Part shown: positions 61,054 through 64,000 of the stretch, one piece after another
Layout of the letters: every line of letters begins with the position of its first letter
Position numbering within the stretch: the first letter of the stretch is position 1
Assembly: GCF_034669705.1 (NCBI RefSeq)
Contig: NZ_JAXMOR010000006.1
Span: forward strand, 62,001 to 126,000
From: Marinovum sp034669705
Lineage (GTDB): Bacteria; Pseudomonadota; Alphaproteobacteria; Rhodobacterales; Rhodobacteraceae
Direction: 5' to 3'
DNA: 64,000 nt
Position numbers and translations under genes: made by a program
Notes under the pieces: model-generated
Told to the model about the DNA's origin: nothing
Databases searched by the model: none
Seen by the model: only the letters and a program-made list of their open reading frames with translations

Positions 61054-62241
61054 TTGGCGATCGATCCAACCCTTCAGCACGCGCCGGCCGCCCGTGGTTA
61101 TGTGCTGCGCCATGCGCTGGCCCAGCTGCTGCTCTGGTCGGGGTTCTATTACCTTCTGCCGGCGGTACTGCCGCATATGCTGGCCGAGACCGGCTGGTCC
61201 GACGTGCAGCTCTCTGCCGCGATGAGCGCCGGGTTCCTGATCTGGGCGCTGCTCTGCCCGCTGGCGGGCAGCGTGATCGACCGGGGCTGGGGGCCGCGCG
61301 CCATGCGGCTGGCGGGGCTGGCGGGAGCGGGGCTGTTGCTGGTGGCCGCCACCGGGCAGAGCCTCTGGCTGGTGGGCGCGGCGCTGGTGCTTCTCGGAGC
61401 GCCGATGGCGATGACCCTCTATGATCCCTGTTTCAGCCTGATGATCCGCCGCTTCGGCCCGGCCGCGCGCCGGCCGATCACCACCGTGACGCTGATCGCC
61501 GGGCTCGCCACGCTTTTGACTTTTCCGCTGGTCGCCGGGCTGTCTGCCGCCGGGCTAGGCTGGCGCGGCATCTTCGCGGCCTTCGCCGGGCTGGCGCTGG
61601 TGGCGGTGCTGCTGCTGCCCTCAGAGCCCGCCGGAGGCGCCGTGGCGCCGGCCTCAGTCGCGCCGGAGGGGCCGGCGCCGGGTGCTCGCACGCTTGTCTT
61701 CGGGCTGGCTTTCGCGCTGCTGATCTTCGGCCATGCGGCGCTGTTGTTTCAGCTGCCGGCACAGCTGGCCAGCACCCGCGGGCTCGACAATGCGCTGCTG
61801 CTGCCGATGGTGCTCGGCCCGGCCCAGATCGCCGGCCGGCTGCTCTGGGAGCGGCTGCAACGTGGCTTCGGTCTCGAACGGGCGGCGCTGGGGCTGTTTA
61901 CCGTGATGCTGCTGCCGCCGCTGCTGCTGCTCGATCCCGGTGCCGGCCTCTGGCTGGTGCTGCTGGCGCTGCTGGTGCAGGGCGGCTGCTACGGGGTGCA
62001 CACCATCCTGCGGCCGCTGCTGGCGGCGCATTGGTTGCCGCGGGCAGGCTTTGCGCGCCGGCTGGGCAGCATCGCGATGATCGGCCTGCTGCTGATGGCA
62101 CTGGCGCCGGCGGCGGCGGCCTGGGTGACTGCGGCGCTGGGCCTGCCGGGCCTGCTGGCGCTGGTCTTCCTCGCCGATCTCGTCGGTCTGGCGCTCTTGG
62201 CCGGGCTGGTGATGCGCGCGCGACAGGAGGGCTGGGCATGA
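61054..62241 (+). CDS. MFS transporter
   Basis: 395 residues with 12 hydrophobic segments; the loop after helix 2 (GSVIDRGWGPRAMR) is the major-facilitator motif A region. TTG 61054 is the only reasonable start before the first helix; its ribosome-binding site is weak. Substrate unknown; the genes downstream suggest a carboxylic acid. Stop overlaps the thiolase-like gene start. Confidence 0.85.
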   Translation: MAIDPTLQHAPAARGYVLRHALAQLLLWSGFYYLLPAVLPHMLAETGWSDVQLSAAMSAGFLIWALLCPLAGSVIDRGWGPRAMRLAGLAGAGLLLVAATGQSLWLVGAALVLLGAPMAMTLYDPCFSLMIRRFGPAARRPITTVTLIAGLATLLTFPLVAGLSAAGLGWRGIFAAFAGLALVAVLLLPSEPAGGAVAPASVAPEGPAPGARTLVFGLAFALLIFGHAALLFQLPAQLASTRGLDNALLLPMVLGPAQIAGRLLWERLQRGFGLERAALGLFTVMLLPPLLLLDPGAGLWLVLLALLVQGGCYGVHTILRPLLAAHWLPRAGFARRLGSIAMIGLLLMALAPAAAAWVTAALGLPGLLALVFLADLVGLALLAGLVMRARQEGWA

Positions 62242-63398
62242 GTGATGTGCGGATCGCCGGCGGCGCGATGACGCCGTTCAACCGCCGCAAGGATGCAAGC
62301 TCCTGGCGTGACTGGTGCCTTTCGGCCTTCACCGATGCGCTCGCCGATGCGGCGCTGATGGCCGGCGATATCGACGCGCTGATGGTGGCGAGCGAGAGCG
62401 ATTTCTTCTCGCTGCAGCTCAACCCCGCGGCGCTGATCGCCGACGAGCTGGGCCTTCGCCGCATCCGGGTGCAGCGGGTCGAGGGCGGCGGCGCCACAGG
62501 CCACCTCGCGGTTCAGGCCGGCGCGGCGCTGGTGTCCTCGGGCCAGGCGCGGCGGGTGGCGGTGCTGGGCGTCGAGGCCTCGGCCTCGCATCTCGATGGC
62601 GCCAGTGTCGGCGGGCTCTACAGCCTGTCGTACGATGCCTGGTCAGAGGGCGAGAGCGGCATCGGGTCGGCCTCGATCTACGCGCTCTCGGCGCTGGCCT
62701 TCATGGCCGAGACCGGTGCCACGTCCGAGGATTTTGCCCGCATCGCTGCCCGAAACCGCCAGAATGCGCGGCACAACCGGTTTGCCCATCTGCCGCTCGA
62801 CGTGACCGAGGCGGATGTGCTGGCCTCGGCCCCGGTCTCCACCCCCTATCGCCGGCTCGACTGTTCGCCGCTGAGCGATGGCGCGGCCTGCGTGATCCTT
62901 GCCGCCTCGCAAGACCTGCCGGAGGGGCCGGGGCGGGCGCGGCTGGCCGGGATGGGCGTCGCCAATGACCGGGTGCGGCTGGGCGACCGGGCGCATCCCG
63001 GGTGCTTCACCGCCAAGGGCGTCGCCCTGCGTGCGGCGCTGGCGCAGGCCGGCTGCGCGGTGGACCAGATCGGGCTGGCCGAGGTCTATGACAGCTTCTC
63101 CGGCGCGCAACTGCAGGCGCTGCAGGCGCTGGGGCTGACGGCGGATCCGCTGGCGGCTGAACGTGACGGGCAGTTCACCGTCGAGGGGGCGTTGCCGGTC
63201 AACCTTTCCGGCGGGCTCTTGGGGCAGGGGGCGCCGGTGGGTGCCACCGGCGTGGCGCAGGTGCTGGCGGCGGCGCAACAACTTGAGGGCCGCTATCCCG
63301 GTCTGCGCCCGGCGCGCGCGCCGCGCTTTGCCCTGGTGGACACCCATGGCGGCATTGCCACGCTCTGCGCCGTCTCGATTGTGGAGGCGCCGCGATGA
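62238..63398 (+). CDS. thiolase-fold protein lacking the catalytic cysteine
   Basis: 386-residue member of the SCP2-type thiolase/acetyl-CoA acetyltransferase group. The position of the nucleophilic Cys reads VEGGGATGH, the usual His of EVHD reads EVYD, and the GHP loop reads GQGAPVGATG. All three catalytic elements are changed, so simple thiolysis is unlikely. Paired with a DUF35 protein (4-base overlap), it resembles thiolase-DUF35 complexes that work as aldolases or acyl-transfer scaffolds. Confidence 0.85.
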   Translation: MSDVRIAGGAMTPFNRRKDASSWRDWCLSAFTDALADAALMAGDIDALMVASESDFFSLQLNPAALIADELGLRRIRVQRVEGGGATGHLAVQAGAALVSSGQARRVAVLGVEASASHLDGASVGGLYSLSYDAWSEGESGIGSASIYALSALAFMAETGATSEDFARIAARNRQNARHNRFAHLPLDVTEADVLASAPVSTPYRRLDCSPLSDGAACVILAASQDLPEGPGRARLAGMGVANDRVRLGDRAHPGCFTAKGVALRAALAQAGCAVDQIGLAEVYDSFSGAQLQALQALGLTADPLAAERDGQFTVEGALPVNLSGGLLGQGAPVGATGVAQVLAAAQQLEGRYPGLRPARAPRFALVDTHGGIATLCAVSIVEAPR

Positions 63399-63769
63399 AA
63401 CGCCCGCTGCAGCTCGACTACAACATCCCCCGAGGCCGCCTTGCGCCGCATTTCGAGGCACTGGCCCAAGGCCGCGCGCTGGCCCTGCGCTGCAGCTGCG
63501 GCCATGTCGCCTTTCCGCCGGCACTGACCTGCGCGGCGTGTGGCGCACACGACGGGGACTGGGTCGCGCTCAGCGGCCAGGCCCGCATTGAGCACCGCAC
63601 AGACACGCCCGGGGCGGCCTGGGCGCTGGCCCGGTTCGCCGGCGCCGATACCGCCGTGATGCTGCGCATCGCAACCCCCGAACTGACAACCCGACGCGGC
63701 CACCTGGTGCCGCCCGAACATCACGCCGGCCTGTGGCTGGCGCTGGAGGAGACCGACGATGATGACTGA
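63395..63769 (+). CDS. DUF35 OB-fold/zinc-ribbon protein
   Basis: 124 residues: zinc-ribbon cysteines in RCSCGH and LTCAACGA, then an OB fold (VALSGQARIEHRT). The first pair is CxC instead of the usual CxxC, so zinc binding may be altered. Members bind acyl-CoA and partner thiolase-like proteins, in agreement with the gene just upstream. Overlaps the ligase gene by 11 bases. Confidence 0.84.
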   Translation: MKRPLQLDYNIPRGRLAPHFEALAQGRALALRCSCGHVAFPPALTCAACGAHDGDWVALSGQARIEHRTDTPGAAWALARFAGADTAVMLRIATPELTTRRGHLVPPEHHAGLWLALEETDDDD

Positions 63770-64000
63770 CGTGTTCGCTGACTGGAGTGACGGGCAACTG
63801 GCCGAAATCGGCCTCAAACGCGGCGCCGAGGGGGTCGAGATCGACATCTCTCCCGACGCCAATATCCATGCCATGACCGTCGGCCGGCAACTGGAGCAGG
63901 GCCGCGCCGAAGCGCCGGCGATGGTTTTCGAGCGCGAGGATGGCACGCTCGAACGCTGGAGCTTCGGCGAGATCGACCGGGCAGCCACGGCGCTGGCGGC
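63759..64000 (+). CDS. AMP-dependent acyl-CoA synthetase, N-terminal fragment cut by window end
   Basis: 80 codons are visible, starting ATG ATG at 63759/63762 inside the end of the DUF35 gene. TVGRQLEQGRAEAPAMVFE and ERWSFGEIDRAATALA match the N-terminal region of AMP-binding ligases. The adenylation motif would lie beyond the window. It could activate the acid that the thiolase-like/DUF35 pair later handles. Confidence 0.75.
   Translation, partial: MMTDVFADWSDGQLAEIGLKRGAEGVEIDISPDANIHAMTVGRQLEQGRAEAPAMVFEREDGTLERWSFGEIDRAATALA

Noticed and set aside
1..64000. CRISPR arrays, tRNA, rRNA and insertion sequences
   Set aside because: No regularly spaced repeats, no tRNA-like cloverleaf and no transposase gene were seen.

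Overview
The window is a GC-rich (about two thirds G+C), gene-dense stretch of an alphaproteobacterium. A repABC replication and partition module (3047-6531), the Roseobacter/Rhodobacter flavour of nearly every operon (TRAP, TTT and several ABC importers, each with its own regulator) and phosphatidylserine synthase plus PmtA suggest a plasmid or chromid of a Rhodobacterales bacterium, probably of the Roseobacter group. This assignment is inferred from gene content; no rRNA or tRNA gene lies in the window.

Layout. 2-2713: end of phosphatidylserine synthase, a PE N-methyltransferase and an amidase. 2714-6866: repA-repB-repC, a likely counter-transcribed RNA region between repB and repC, three perfect parS-type palindromes (one inside repC, two after it) and an AT-rich island in repC that may be oriV. 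6867-12403: a tightly overlapping caa3-type terminal oxidase operon (CuA subunit fused to cytochrome c, subunits I and III fused, a small membrane protein, CtaG, a tri-haem cytochrome c). 12593-15827: an amino-acid permease, a Fic protein and a small NrtS-like membrane protein.

15859-28734: a nitrogen/carbon acquisition region. An RpiR regulator diverges from an N-formylglutamate-amidohydrolase-like gene and a TRAP transporter. Next come a glutamine-synthetase-like ligase, an aldehyde dehydrogenase and an iron-type alcohol dehydrogenase, then a Pot-type ABC importer. The ligase plus the two dehydrogenases could form a gamma-glutamylation route for an amino alcohol or polyamine. 28850-40959: a LacI regulator with matching operators on both sides, then a 2-hydroxyacid dehydrogenase, a TIM-barrel isomerase, an oligopeptide-type ABC importer, a DUF2264 protein and a secreted phytase-esterase-like protein. 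This is probably an oligosaccharide utilisation operon.

41004-53503: a divergent deoxysugar locus. A nine-gene minus-strand operon (sugar ABC importer, two enolase-superfamily dehydratases, L-rhamnose mutarotase, DapA-like aldolase, FAH-family hydrolase) faces a LacI regulator followed by Gfo/Idh dehydrogenase, SDR and a lactonase-like amidohydrolase. Together these can supply most steps of a non-phosphorylative L-rhamnose or L-fucose pathway. 53500-64000: TctCBA importer with an ABM protein and an AHL-lactonase-like hydrolase, divergent from an isocitrate/isopropylmalate-type dehydrogenase, a Gfo/Idh enzyme and a GntR regulator. Last come an MFS carrier, a cysteine-less thiolase-like protein, a DUF35 partner and the start of an acyl-CoA ligase cut by the window edge.

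Most genes within operons overlap by 1-4 bases, so translational coupling is the rule. Intergenic palindromes of a repeated type (CCCCGG arms around a CTTGA-like loop) occur at three places.
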